Assembly (NCBI RefSeq): GCF_026163685.1
Contig: NZ_JAOXSR010000004.1
Location: 62,001-126,000, forward strand
From: Oerskovia flava
GTDB lineage: Bacteria > Actinomycetota > Actinomycetes > Actinomycetales > Cellulomonadaceae
Length of the DNA stretch: 64,000 nucleotides
Direction of reading: 5' to 3'
A program made the translations under genes and the position numbers. Below the pieces are notes generated by a model. That model saw only the letters and a list, made by a program, of their open reading frames with translations. It did no database searches and had not been told where the DNA came from. This document shows, one piece after another, positions 33,539-42,590 of the stretch. Numbering within the stretch: the stretch's first letter is position 1; each line of letters opens with the position of its first letter.

Positions 33539-35536
33539 TCAGCCCACGCGAGTCCAGGTGCCGCATCCGCTGGACTCGAAGCCGACGTCGCTGGAGAAGA
33601 TCTCCACGTACTGACGACCGTAGGCGAAGTCGTTCTCGAGAATGTCGTTGAACGAGCCGCTGAAGCCACTGAGCACGGCCCAGTAGCAGCCGTCGGAACT
33701 ACCTGCCGTGGTGTAGAGGCCCGGCCGGATGTGGATTCCTACCGCCTGGATCCCATCGCCGGGCATCGTCGTCCTCGGGCTTCCGAGCGCGACCAGCCTC
33801 GTCCACGATCCGCAGTCGTCAGTCATGAAGTAGCGATCGGTCGACTTGATGGTCACGATGCGCTGCCCGTCGCCGATGTCGTTGGCGATGATGCCGGAGA
33901 AGGACGATCCCGCACTGCTGCGCCGCTCCCAGTAGCAGAAGTCGCCGCCGCTGGAGACGTAGGTACCCGGGGCGATCCCGCTGCCCACAGCGTACGTGCC
34001 TGACTTCGTGATCGCCGGAGAGGGCTTTGCCACGGTCGCCGTCTTTGCACTCGTGTGCGACTTCGTGATGTACGCCGCCCGCTTGCCGGTCGCCACGACG
34101 GTGATGGTCTTGCCGTAGTCTGCCGCCGCCACCCTGTAGCTGGACTTCGTGGCGCCGGTGATGTTCGTGCCGTTGCGCTTCCACTGGTAGGAGATCGTGG
34201 CGTTCGGCGACCAGGCACCGGTGGTGGCCTTGAGGGTGGAGCCGACACGTGCGGTGCCGCTGATCCTCGGTGCGACGGTCTTGGTGAACGGCTTGGCGAT
34301 CTTGGCGGTGGCCTTGCTCGTGACGGACGTCGAGGCGTAGGCGGTCCTCGTGCCCTTGACGGTCACGGTGATCGTCTTGGCGTGGTCGGTCACCCTGAGC
34401 GTGTAGGTCGACGACGTGGCCCCCTTGATGGCCTTGCCGTTCGCCTTCCACTGGTAAGACGCCTTTGCAGCGGGTGACCAGGTGCCGGGGGAGGCCTTGA
34501 GGGTCTTCCCGACGTGGGCCGTCCCGGAGATCTTGGGTGTGGGCACCACGGTGAAGGTGCCGGCGGCGACGGTCGTGGCGGTGCTGGTCGTCGAGACCGT
34601 CGAGTAGCCGGTGCGCTTGCCGGTCACGGTGACCGTGAGCTTCTTGCCGTGGGTCGCCGCGGTCGGGGTGTAGGTGGACGTCGTCGCTCCGGAGAGCGCC
34701 TTGCCGTCGAGCTTCCACTGGTAGGTCAGCGTCGCCGAGGGCGACCAGGTCCCCGGCTTCGCGGTGACCTTGTTCCCGACCCGGACCGTTCCCGAGACCG
34801 TCGGCGCGGGGGTGCCGGAGAACTTCCCGGCAGCGACGGTCGTGGCGGTGCTGGTCGTCGAGACCGTCGAGTAGCCGGTGCGCTTGCCGGTCACGGTGAC
34901 CGTGAGCTTCTTGCCGTGGGCAGCGGCGGTCGGGGTGTAGGTGGACGTCGTCGCTCCCGAGAGCGGAGTGCCGTCGAGCTTCCACTGGTAGCTCAGAGTC
35001 GCATCGGGCGACCAGGTCCCGGCCTTCGCGGAGACGGCGTTGCCGACCCGGACCGTTCCCGAGATGCTCGGTGTCGGTGCCGAGGTGAACGGTGCGGGCG
35101 CGACGGGTTCCTCGCTGGTCGCCCGGGTCGTGGCTGAGGTGTGCTCCGGCGCGGTCCCGGTGACCTCGACCGCGATCGTGGCCCCGACGTGCGTGGGGGC
35201 GAGCGTGAGCTCCGGAGCGGTCTCGCCGTCGATCTCGGTGTCGTCGGCGAACCATGCGTAGCTGAGTTCGGCGTCGACGGGGTCCCAGGCCGAGCTCGTC
35301 GCCATGACGGTCTTCCCGACACGCAGCTCGCCGGTGATCGCCAGATCGTCTGGGGCGAGCACCGTCAGCGTCTCGGCGGGCGGGTCGTCGTCTGCAGCGG
35401 CAGGCAGCGCCGAACCGAGGCCGGCGACGACGAGAGCGAACGCTGCGACCAGCGCCGTGGTCGTGCGTCGGGCCGCGTGTGCGGCCGGGCGGCGCGGCGG
35501 GAGAGTCGTGGCCCCCGCCGATGTGGTCAGGGCCAT
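33539..35536 (-). CDS. Secreted tandem Ig-like repeat protein
   Basis: This 665-residue protein has a signal peptide (about 1-48, ending in an Ala-rich site) and five tandem repeats of about 88 residues (about 58-145, 152-238, 242-328, 334-418, 424-503). Each repeat has the pattern SGT-VRVG-GTWSP-YQWK-G-GATSTY-GKKLTVTVTG. They resemble short Ig-like modules common on actinobacterial surface proteins. Two C-terminal modules of about 70 residues (510-580 and 590-665) share PGTY/PGLY, CYW and CGSWTR/CGTWTR, with paired cysteines that may form disulfides. No catalytic motif or sortase signal is seen. The ATG follows GAGGAGCCACC. Function unknown; adhesion or wall binding is a reasonable guess. 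Confidence 0.85.
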   Translation of the reverse strand: MALTTSAGATTLPPRRPAAHAARRTTTALVAAFALVVAGLGSALPAAADDDPPAETLTVLAPDDLAITGELRVGKTVMATSSAWDPVDAELSYAWFADDTEIDGETAPELTLAPTHVGATIAVEVTGTAPEHTSATTRATSEEPVAPAPFTSAPTPSISGTVRVGNAVSAKAGTWSPDATLSYQWKLDGTPLSGATTSTYTPTAAAHGKKLTVTVTGKRTGYSTVSTTSTATTVAAGKFSGTPAPTVSGTVRVGNKVTAKPGTWSPSATLTYQWKLDGKALSGATTSTYTPTAATHGKKLTVTVTGKRTGYSTVSTTSTATTVAAGTFTVVPTPKISGTAHVGKTLKASPGTWSPAAKASYQWKANGKAIKGATSSTYTLRVTDHAKTITVTVKGTRTAYASTSVTSKATAKIAKPFTKTVAPRISGTARVGSTLKATTGAWSPNATISYQWKRNGTNITGATKSSYRVAAADYGKTITVVATGKRAAYITKSHTSAKTATVAKPSPAITKSGTYAVGSGIAPGTYVSSGGDFCYWERRSSAGSSFSGIIANDIGDGQRIVTIKSTDRYFMTDDCGSWTRLVALGSPRTTMPGDGIQAVGIHIRPGLYTTAGSSDGCYWAVLSGFSGSFNDILENDFAYGRQYVEIFSSDVGFESSGCGTWTRVG
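34566..34967 (-). repeat. Near-identical direct repeat within the Ig-like repeat gene
   Basis: About 134 bases starting at 34566 recur starting at 34833, an offset of 267 bases (89 codons). The first roughly 95 bases are identical and only a few later positions differ. They encode repeat modules 2 and 3 of the protein. The DNA identity is much higher than between other modules, which points to recent duplication or gene conversion. Confidence 0.85.
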
Positions 35537-35680
35537 GGTGGCTCCTCGACGTCATCGCTGACCCCCGTGGTCAGACAGATCAGAAGACTAGAGCCCACCG
35601 GAGGGTGGTCGGGCCGTCGCTGCCGGGTGAATTCCGCAGCCCGGGGGCGAATTCTCCCGGATATTGATGGCCCTGTGCAC

Positions 35681-35717
35681 GGCGATGGCCGGCCCCCGAG
35701 GGGAGCCGGCCATCGCC
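35681..35717 (-). terminator. Terminator of the proVWX operon
   Basis: A perfect 13-bp inverted repeat (35681-35693 and 35705-35717) with an 11-base loop begins 19 bases past the proX stop on the minus strand. No T-run follows. Confidence 0.75.
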
Positions 35718-35736
35718 ATCGGGCGGGTGCGAGCGA

Positions 35737-36678
35737 TCAGGCCCCGGCAGCAGCCTTGAGGTCGTCGACGAACGTCGGGTTCTGCTCGAGCCACTCGCGC
35801 ACCGAGCCGTCGTTGTCCGAGCCCTCGTTCTCGTTGAACATGATGTTCTCGAGGGAGAAGAGCTGCTCGTCGGTCAGCTCGAAGGCGGCGATCCACGACG
35901 CGACCTCGGGGAAGTCCTCGCCGAAGCCGGTGCGGCCGACCGTGTGGATCTCCTCGGCGTCACCCATGGCGTTCTCGGGGTCCTCGAGGTCCTTGATGGG
36001 GAACTCGTCGTAGGCCCAGTGCGGGCGCCACAGCGTGACCAGGACGTCGTCGCCGGCGTCGGTCGCGCCCTTGAGCTCGGCGAGCATGGCCGGCGTCGAG
36101 GAGATGACGAAGTCCATGTCCTCCAGGCCGTAGGCCGGGATGGCCTCGTCCTGCGTGATGCGGGTCAGGCCCGCGCCGGACTCGATACCGACGATGCGGT
36201 TGCCGAACACGTCGGCGTTGTCCGCGAGCTCGGCGAGCGAGTCGATGGGGGCGTCCTCGTTCACCGCGATGGTGAGCTTGGCGTCGTCGTACCAGACGCC
36301 GAGCTGCTCGAGGTCGTCGCCGTACTGCTCGAGGTAGTCGGCGTGGGTGGCGGGCAGCCACATGTCGAAGTTCACGTCGAAGTTCCCGCCGGCGAGGCCG
36401 GTGTAGACGATGCCCGGGTCGGCCGTCTCGGTCGTGACCGTGTAGCCCTCGTCCTCGAGCATGACCTTGAACAGGTGGGAGACGGCGATGCCCTCGTCCC
36501 AGCCCGAGTGGATGGCGATGCTGAGCTCCTGCGACTCTCCACCCTCGGTGGTCGTCGCGTCGCCGCCGGCGTCGGTGTCGTCCGAGGCGCAGGCGCTCAG
36601 ACCGAGTCCGAGGGCGAGGGTCGCGGCGACGAAAGCCGTGCGGCGCCCGGCGGAGGTGTGCTTGCGTGCGGGGGACAT
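35737..36678 (-). CDS. proX: Glycine betaine/proline ABC transporter substrate-binding lipoprotein
   Basis: The 313-residue protein is a lipoprotein: the signal segment ends in the lipobox LSAC with Cys30. The mature part has the OpuAC/ProX fold, seen in SIAIHSGWDEGIAVSHLFK near the start and the ADPGIVYTGLAGG and TLWRPHWAYDEF blocks that include the aromatic residues of the betaine cage. It would capture glycine betaine or a related compatible solute outside the membrane and hand it to ProW. AGGAAGGAACAC precedes the ATG. It is the last gene of proV-proW-proX, 101 bases after proW. Confidence 0.9.
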   Translation of the reverse strand: MSPARKHTSAGRRTAFVAATLALGLGLSACASDDTDAGGDATTTEGGESQELSIAIHSGWDEGIAVSHLFKVMLEDEGYTVTTETADPGIVYTGLAGGNFDVNFDMWLPATHADYLEQYGDDLEQLGVWYDDAKLTIAVNEDAPIDSLAELADNADVFGNRIVGIESGAGLTRITQDEAIPAYGLEDMDFVISSTPAMLAELKGATDAGDDVLVTLWRPHWAYDEFPIKDLEDPENAMGDAEEIHTVGRTGFGEDFPEVASWIAAFELTDEQLFSLENIMFNENEGSDNDGSVREWLEQNPTFVDDLKAAAGA

Positions 36679-36779
36679 GTGTTCCTTCCTGCGGCGGGCA
36701 AGGGTGCTCGCCTGGGTTGGGGTCGTGCTGGTGCTGCAGAGGGCGATGAGGCCCGACGCCGCCGACGGCGGCCCGGGCG

Positions 36780-37649
36780 TCATGCCGACGTGGTGGCGAG
36801 CGCCTTGGCGACCGGCGAGCGCGAGCTCAGCGCGGACGTCACGCGGTCGAGGTACATGGCGAGGATGACGACCGAGAGGCCGGCCTCGAAGCCGAGCGAG
36901 ATGTTGATCCGCTGCAGGGCCGCGACGACGTCGCCGCCCAGTCCGCCGGCGCCGACGAGTCCGGAGATCACGACCATCGACAGCGAGAGCATGATCACCT
37001 GGTTGACGCCGGCCATAATGGTCGGCATCGCGAGCGGCAGCTGGATCTGGCGCAGGATGCGGCCGGGGGTCGAGCCGAACGCGTGGCCCGCCTCGACGAC
37101 CTCCTTGTCGACCTGGCGGATGCCCAGCTCGGTGAACCGGACGCCGGGGGCGAGCGCGAAGACCACCGTGGCGACGATCCCGGGGACTGCTCCGGTGAGG
37201 AAGATGGTCACGACAGGGATGAGGTAGACGAACGCCGGCATGGTCTGCATGAAGTCCAGGACGGGGCGCACGACCGCCGACACCCGGTCGTTGCGTGCTG
37301 CCCAGATGCCGAGCGGGATCGCGATGGCCAGCGCGATCGCGGATGCGAGGAGGACCAGTGCCAGGGTGTCCATGGCGTTGCCCCACTGGTTGACGCTCGC
37401 GATGACCACGAACCCGACGAGCGTGCCGAGGCCGAGCCGCCAGCCCTTCGCGGCGTACGCGAGGGCGGCGAGCAGGACTGCGACCACCCAGAACGGCGGA
37501 GCGTGGAGAACCGTCTCGAGGGCGTCGTAGACGGCCAGCAGGACAGTCTTGATGACGTCGAACACCGGCCGGAAGGTGCTGGTGAGCCAGTCGACGAACG
37601 TCGCGACCCAGTCGCCGAGCTGGACCCGGGGGATCATCGTGTCGGTCAT
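36780..37649 (-). CDS. proW: Glycine betaine/proline ABC transporter permease
   Basis: This 289-residue permease has about seven membrane segments and the binding-protein-dependent transport signature in the EAGHAFGSTPGRILRQIQLP loop that docks the ATPase. The N-terminal extension of about 50 residues before the first membrane segment is typical of ProW/OpuAB. The ATG overlaps the proV stop (ATGA) and has GAAGGAG upstream within proV, so translation is coupled. It forms the channel for compatible-solute uptake. Confidence 0.92.
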   Translation of the reverse strand: MTDTMIPRVQLGDWVATFVDWLTSTFRPVFDVIKTVLLAVYDALETVLHAPPFWVVAVLLAALAYAAKGWRLGLGTLVGFVVIASVNQWGNAMDTLALVLLASAIALAIAIPLGIWAARNDRVSAVVRPVLDFMQTMPAFVYLIPVVTIFLTGAVPGIVATVVFALAPGVRFTELGIRQVDKEVVEAGHAFGSTPGRILRQIQLPLAMPTIMAGVNQVIMLSLSMVVISGLVGAGGLGGDVVAALQRINISLGFEAGLSVVILAMYLDRVTSALSSRSPVAKALATTSA

Positions 37650-39004
37650 GGGCGTGCTCCTTCGGTGACGAGCTGGTCCTCGGCGTCCACCGGGAGATCG
37701 CTGGTGGTGACCTGCTCCGGTGGGACCATCGCCTCGAGGAGCGTGACGCGGGGGATGACACCGACGAGCCGGCCGTCGTCGTCGGTCACCGCGACCGGCA
37801 GCGACGACTCGGCGGCGGGCGCGAAGAGCTCGGCGAGCGGCGTGTCGACGCTCACGGGCGCGACCCCGTCGTGGACGATCCCGTCCAGGGTCTCCTGGCC
37901 GGCCTTGAGAGCTGCCACGGCGTCGTCGTCCCGGACGACGCCCTGGAGCACCCGCTGGCGGTCGACGACGTACGCGGCGGAGACCTGTGCCTCGCGCATG
38001 GTGCGGCTCGCCACGCGTGGCCCGCTGGCGAGCGGGACGACGGCGGTCGGCCGGACCATCACCGAGGAGGCGGTCAGGACGCGGGTGCGGTCGACGTCGG
38101 CGACGAACTGGGCGACGTAGTCGTTCGCAGGGTCCGACAGGATCTGCTCGGCCGTCCCGATCTGCACGATGCGACCGTCACGCATGACCGCGATCCGGTC
38201 GCCGAGGTGCATGGCCTCGTTGAGGTCGTGCGTGATGAAGATGATGGTCTTGCCGAGCTTCTGCTGGAGCTCGAGCAGCTGCTCCTGCATCTCGCGACGG
38301 ATCAGCGGGTCGAGCGCGGAGAACGCCTCGTCCATGAGCAGGACGTCGGTGTCGGCGGCCAGCGCACGGGCGAGGCCCACGCGCTGACGCATGCCACCGG
38401 ACAGCTGGGACGGGAGCGAGTCCTGCCAGCCGCCGAGGCCGACGAGGTCGAGGGCTGTCTGGGCCTTCTGGCGTCGCTCGGCCTTGCCCATGCCCTGGAT
38501 CTCGAGCGGGTACGCCGCGTTGTCGAGGACGGTGCGGTGCGGCAGCAGAGCGAAGTGCTGGAAGACCATGCTCACCCTGGTCCGGCGCAGCTCGCGCAGC
38601 CGGGTCGCGCTGACGGTCGCGAGGTCGGCGTCGCCGAGCAGGACGTGGCCGGCCGTCGGCTTCCACAGCCCGTTGAGCATGCGGATGAGCGTCGACTTGC
38701 CCGAGCCGGAGAGGCCCATGACGACGAAGATCTCGCCTTGCTTCACGTCGAACGACGCGTCGATGACGGCGGCCGTGCCGAGCGCCTTGACCGCGTCACG
38801 GCCGGCGCCCTGTTCCAGGCGACGGGCGGCCTCGGCCGGCTTGCGCCCGAAGACCTTGTAGACGCCCTGGACGCTGACCGCGGTGGGTCGGTCCGTGGGA
38901 GTGGTGGACGGGTCGGGGGCCGGGGCGCCCGTGCCGTCCGCGGGTGCGGGCTCGGTGCTGGTGGTCATGCGGGCGGTTCTCGCCACCTTCCGTTCGGGGA
39001 CCAT
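37646..39004 (-). CDS. proV: Glycine betaine/proline ABC transporter ATP-binding protein with CBS domains
   Basis: This 452-residue ATPase has Walker A GLSGSGKST, the signature LSGGMRQRVGLARAL and Walker B VLLMDEAFSALDP. Two CBS-like modules follow from about residue 325 to the end. In OpuA/OpuC-type transporters the CBS pair senses ionic strength and in several Gram-positives binds c-di-AMP, which inhibits uptake. The ATG at 39004 has GGAG nine bases before it; an internal ATG at 38968 is less well placed. It is the first gene of proVWX and diverges from ahcY across 426 bases. Confidence 0.9.
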   Translation of the reverse strand: MVPERKVARTARMTTSTEPAPADGTGAPAPDPSTTPTDRPTAVSVQGVYKVFGRKPAEAARRLEQGAGRDAVKALGTAAVIDASFDVKQGEIFVVMGLSGSGKSTLIRMLNGLWKPTAGHVLLGDADLATVSATRLRELRRTRVSMVFQHFALLPHRTVLDNAAYPLEIQGMGKAERRQKAQTALDLVGLGGWQDSLPSQLSGGMRQRVGLARALAADTDVLLMDEAFSALDPLIRREMQEQLLELQQKLGKTIIFITHDLNEAMHLGDRIAVMRDGRIVQIGTAEQILSDPANDYVAQFVADVDRTRVLTASSVMVRPTAVVPLASGPRVASRTMREAQVSAAYVVDRQRVLQGVVRDDDAVAALKAGQETLDGIVHDGVAPVSVDTPLAELFAPAAESSLPVAVTDDDGRLVGVIPRVTLLEAMVPPEQVTTSDLPVDAEDQLVTEGARP

Positions 39005-39299
39005 GCTCACGCGCTCCCCGGCGGACGGCGCCAGCGGATGCCGGCGGCGACGTCGCCAGAGAGGGGAGCAAGGAGCGAGGCTCCGGGGGCGGTGTCGCAG
39101 ATCGCGGCACCCGTTCCCGAACCAGTGCCGCAGGGCGGCACATGAGACCTCAGGCTGGTCCGAAGTCAATCGGTACTGATGAACCCTGCCCTATTCCAGG
39201 CCGAACTTCTACCGACCCCTCGTCCGGCGGGGGTGTTCGAGGACGTGTTCTTGACCCGGATTCCCGGGCTGGCCTGCGGATTCGGGGCCCTGGCGAATC

Positions 39300-39315
39300 G
39301 TTACCCTCTTGTGAT
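39300..39315 (+). promoter_or_regulatory. Candidate MtrA-type direct-repeat site upstream of ahcY/proVWX
   Basis: GTTAC and GTGAT half-sites start 11 bases apart (one helical turn), as OmpR-family regulators prefer. The surrounding CGTTAC-N4-TTGTGATCT is shared with the site at 45285-45300. It lies 116 bases upstream of ahcY and 296 bases upstream of proV. Assignment to MtrA is inferred from motif shape and the known MtrAB control of osmoprotectant uptake genes in corynebacteria. Confidence 0.4.
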
Positions 39316-39371
39316 CTTGAGATGGTCAAGGAATCGTGTTAACGCGCGGGCGCGCGCCGGACGAAGCGGCC

Positions 39372-39396
39372 ACCGTCGGCGTGCCGACGGTAGGCT
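39372..39396 (+). promoter_or_regulatory. ahcY promoter with operator-like palindrome
   Basis: A perfect 9-bp inverted repeat with a 2-base centre (39372-39391) fills the region where the spacer of the ahcY promoter should be and shares its last T with the -10 hexamer TAGGCT (39391-39396). A dimeric repressor bound here would block RNA polymerase. The leader to the ATG at 39431 would be about 27-30 bases. Confidence 0.5.
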
Positions 39397-39430
39397 GGGT
39401 CGACACCTACAGATCTCGGTTCGGAGCACC

Positions 39431-40978
39431 ATGTCCTCAGCCACCACCGCAGCATCGACCGCCGACCAGGAGAGGGCCTCGTTCGACGAGGTCCCCGGTC
39501 GCTACAAGGTCCGCGACCTCACGCTCGCCGAGGCCGGCCGCCACCAGATCCGCCTCGCCGAGCACGAGATGCCGGGCCTGATGGCCTTGCGCGCAGAGTA
39601 CGGCGCCGCGCAGCCGCTCGCGGGCGCGCGCATCGCCGGCTCCCTGCACATGACGGTCCAGACCGCCGTGCTCATCGAGACCCTCACGGCGCTCGGCGCC
39701 GAGGTGCGCTGGGCGAGCTGCAACATCTTCTCGACGCAGGACGAGGCGGCAGCGGCGATCGTCGTCGGCCAGGGGACGCCCGCGGACCCGCAGGGTGTGC
39801 CGGTCTTCGCCTGGAAGGGTGAGTCCCTCGAGGAGTACTGGGACTGCACCGAGCAGATCCTCCTGTGGCCGGGTGAGGGCGCCGAGTCCGGGCCGAACCT
39901 CATCCTCGACGACGGCGGCGACGCGACGATGCTCGTCCACCTCGGACTGCAGTACGAGCGTGCGGGCATCGTGCCCCCGGACACGCTGCCGGGCGAGCCG
40001 GACCACACGCACGAGATGAACGTCGTGCGCAGCGTGCTGCGCCGTGCGCTCGAGGCGGACCCGCTGCGCTGGACCGGTGTCGCCCAGGGCATCGTCGGCG
40101 TCACCGAGGAGACGACGACCGGGGTCCACCGTCTGTACCAGCTCGCCGAGGCCGGTGAGCTGCTGTTCCCGGCGATCAACGTCAACGACTCGGTCACCAA
40201 GTCGAAGTTCGACAACAAGTACGGGATCCGCCACTCGTTGCCCGACGGCATCAACCGCGCCACGGACGTGCTCATGGGCGGCAAGGTCGCGTTCGTCGCC
40301 GGGTACGGCGACGTCGGCAAGGGTGCGGCCGAGGCATTCCGTGGGCAGGGCTCGCGTGTCATCGTCTCCGAGGTCGACCCCATCTGCGCCCTGCAGGCCG
40401 CCATGGACGGCTACCAGGTCGCCCGGATCGAGGACGTCCTCGGCGAGGCGGACTTCTTCATCACCACGACCGGCAACAAGGACGTCATCACGGCCGAGCA
40501 CATGGCCTCGATGAAGGACAAGGCCGTCGTGGGCAACATCGGTCACTTCGACAACGAGATCGACATGGCGGGGCTCGCCGCGACGCCGGGGATCACCCGC
40601 ACCGAGATCAAGCCGCAGGTCCACGAGTGGACGTTCCCCGCGGACGGCGAGGGCGCGACCCGGTCGATCATCGTGCTCTCCGAGGGTCGGCTGCTCAACC
40701 TCGGCAACGCGACGGGGCACCCGTCCTTCGTCATGAGCAACTCGTTCTCGAACCAGGTCATCGGGCAGATCGAGCTCTACGGCGACGCCGCGCGCCCCGC
40801 GGACGAGCGTGCCTACGAGCGTCAGGTGTACCGCCTGCCGAAGGTGCTCGACGAGAAGGTCGCCCGCCTGCACCTCGATGCGCTCGGGGTCCGGCTCACC
40901 GAGCTCTCGAAGAGTCAGGCCGAGTACCTCGGCGTCGACGTCGCGGGGCCGTACAAGCCCGAGCACTACCGCTACTGA
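39431..40978 (+). CDS. ahcY: Adenosylhomocysteinase
   Basis: AhcY splits S-adenosylhomocysteine into adenosine and homocysteine and so removes the product inhibitor of methyltransferases. The 515-residue protein has the NAD-binding [10 protein letters not shown] motif, the [13 protein letters not shown] substrate block, and the conserved KPEHYRY C-terminus that closes the NAD site of the neighbouring subunit. About 20 N-terminal residues are extra compared with shorter bacterial forms. The ATG is preceded by CGGAG. Its presence before mtrAB matches the sahH-mtrA-mtrB-lpqB order of mycobacteria, with extra genes inserted here. Confidence 0.96.
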   Translation: MSSATTAASTADQERASFDEVPGRYKVRDLTLAEAGRHQIRLAEHEMPGLMALRAEYGAAQPLAGARIAGSLHMTVQTAVLIETLTALGAEVRWASCNIFSTQDEAAAAIVVGQGTPADPQGVPVFAWKGESLEEYWDCTEQILLWPGEGAESGPNLILDDGGDATMLVHLGLQYERAGIVPPDTLPGEPDHTHEMNVVRSVLRRALEADPLRWTGVAQGIVGVTEETTTGVHRLYQLAEAGELLFPAINVNDSVTKSKFDNKYGIRHSLPDGINRATDVLMGGKVAFVAGYGDVGKGAAEAFRGQGSRVIVSEVDPICALQAAMDGYQVARIEDVLGEADFFITTTGNKDVITAEHMASMKDKAVVGNIGHFDNEIDMAGLAATPGITRTEIKPQVHEWTFPADGEGATRSIIVLSEGRLLNLGNATGHPSFVMSNSFSNQVIGQIELYGDAARPADERAYERQVYRLPKVLDEKVARLHLDALGVRLTELSKSQAEYLGVDVAGPYKPEHYRY

Positions 40979-41067
40979 GCAGGATCGTCCGGCCGGGGGG
41001 TCTGCCCCACCCCGGCCGGGCGGTGCGCACCCTGGGCGGACGGGACTCGTCCGGCCAGACTGGGAGC

Positions 41068-42510
41068 ATGGCCATCGTGACGCCCTCCGAACAGACCGGT
41101 GCCTCGCCACCGGGTGACCCCGGGACGTCGGGGGTACCCGACCGCGCTCCTGCGCGTGCGGTGATCCCGGTGTTCACCGGCACGCGGCCCGACCCACGGT
41201 TCGTCGACCACCGCGAGGGGGTCTCGCTGGTCCGCACCCCGTTCGACCGTCGGACCTGGCGCGAGTTCGGCTACCTGTGGCTCGCGGTGATCCTCGCCCC
41301 GTTCGGCTTCGCCTACGTGGTCTTCACGGTCTCGTTCACCGCAGCCGTGCTCGTCACGGTGGTGGGTCTCTTCGTGTCCGGTGCGCTCGCGCTCGGCGGG
41401 CGTGGTTGGGGCGGGATGTACCGCCAGATGGCGCGCTACCTCCTCGACATCGACGTCGCGCCCCCGACGCCGTACGACCGCCCCACCGGGTTCTGGCGCT
41501 CCCTCTGGGGCGGGCTCTCGGACGGGCCGGGCTGGCGCGCGCTGTCCTTCCTGCTCGTCACGTTCCCCCTCGCGATCTTCTCGTTCGTCGTGTCCACGAC
41601 GGTCCTCGCCGTGTCCCTCGGCGGGATGACGCACTGGTTGTGGTTCCGCTGGCTGCCGGTCCAGCAGGCGAGCGACGGGACGTTGCACCAGGGCGCGCAG
41701 CTCGGGACCGACTGGTTCGTCGACACGCCGTCCCGTCACATCGGGCTCGTCGTCATCTCCTTCGTCCTCCTGTGGTTCTGGGCCGCCGTCACGCACGGGT
41801 TCGCGCAGCTCTTCCGCGTGCTCACCGTCAACCTGCTCGGTCCCACCCGGGCGAGCCTGCGCGTCGCGTCCCTCGAACGGTCGCGCGGCCGCACGGTGCA
41901 GGACGCCGACTCCAGGCTGCGCCGGATCGAGCGCGACCTGCACGACGGCACGCAGGCACGACTGGTCGCGGTCGCGATGCAGCTCGGCGAGGCGAAGGAG
42001 CAGCTCGCGGCCGGAGGGAGCACCACCGAGGCGCTGAGCCTCGTGGAGAACGCGCACGCCTCGACGAAGGAGGCCCTGGTCGAGCTGCGTGAGCTCGCGC
42101 GCGGCATCCACCCGCCCGCCCTCGACAACGGTCTGGCCCTGGCACTCGAGACGCTCGCCGCCCGCTCCCCGCTCCCGGTCACGGTCGACGTGGACCCGCG
42201 AGTCGACCCCGCACCAGCGGTCGAGACCATCGCCTACTACTGCGTCGCGGAGCTCATCACGAACGCCGCGAAGCACGCGCGCGCGACCGGCGTCTACGTC
42301 CTCGTCGAGGAGGTGGCGGGCAAGCTTCGGCTGCGGGTGCGCGACGACGGGCACGGGGGCGCGCGGCTCTCCGAGCCGGATGCCTCAGGACAGCGGACCG
42401 GCTTGGCCGGGCTCTCGGAGCGGGTTCGGTCCGTGGACGGGTCGTTCGACCTCGTGAGCCCCCTCGGAGGGCCTACGGTGGTCACCGTGACCCTGCCCGT
42501 GCGGGTATGA
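41068..42510 (+). CDS. NarL-type sensor histidine kinase
   Basis: This 480-residue membrane kinase has two pairs of membrane segments in a sensor-like N-terminal half (about 68-110 and 158-245), then a HisKA_3 dimerisation domain with the phospho-acceptor His292 in RDLHDGTQARL. A GHKL ATPase domain follows with NAAKHARA (N-box) and DDGHGGA (G1). The ATG at 41068 follows GGGAG. It overlaps or nearly overlaps the response regulator downstream, so the two form one operon. The signal is unknown; related sensors are often linked to envelope stress. Confidence 0.9.
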   Translation: MAIVTPSEQTGASPPGDPGTSGVPDRAPARAVIPVFTGTRPDPRFVDHREGVSLVRTPFDRRTWREFGYLWLAVILAPFGFAYVVFTVSFTAAVLVTVVGLFVSGALALGGRGWGGMYRQMARYLLDIDVAPPTPYDRPTGFWRSLWGGLSDGPGWRALSFLLVTFPLAIFSFVVSTTVLAVSLGGMTHWLWFRWLPVQQASDGTLHQGAQLGTDWFVDTPSRHIGLVVISFVLLWFWAAVTHGFAQLFRVLTVNLLGPTRASLRVASLERSRGRTVQDADSRLRRIERDLHDGTQARLVAVAMQLGEAKEQLAAGGSTTEALSLVENAHASTKEALVELRELARGIHPPALDNGLALALETLAARSPLPVTVDVDPRVDPAPAVETIAYYCVAELITNAAKHARATGVYVLVEEVAGKLRLRVRDDGHGGARLSEPDASGQRTGLAGLSERVRSVDGSFDLVSPLGGPTVVTVTLPVRV

Positions 42511-42590
42511 GCCCGGTGGCAGCGGGCGAGCGGACGGCGTCGGGCACGAGTGCGCGCGACCTGTCCCTCGACGAAAGGCACCTGACGACC

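Larger units (their letters stand above)
39005..39430. other. Intergenic region between proV and ahcY
   Basis: This 426-base divergent region is relatively AT-rich between 39160 and 39345. It contains a GTTAC-N6-GTGAT site (39300-39315), a perfect palindrome touching a TAGGCT -10 (39372-39396), and on the minus strand a TTGACC hexamer (39324-39329) without a good -10 partner. I see no convincing open reading frame and no SAH-riboswitch signature. Confidence 0.6.

Noticed and set aside
35944-37227. Plus-strand frame of over 400 codons opposite proX and proW
   Set aside because: The minus-strand genes are certain by family, and the plus-strand product has no domain.
39005-39430. Possible SAH riboswitch before ahcY
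   Set aside because: I looked for the conserved SAH-aptamer core and did not find it; the palindrome at the -10 is better explained as an operator.
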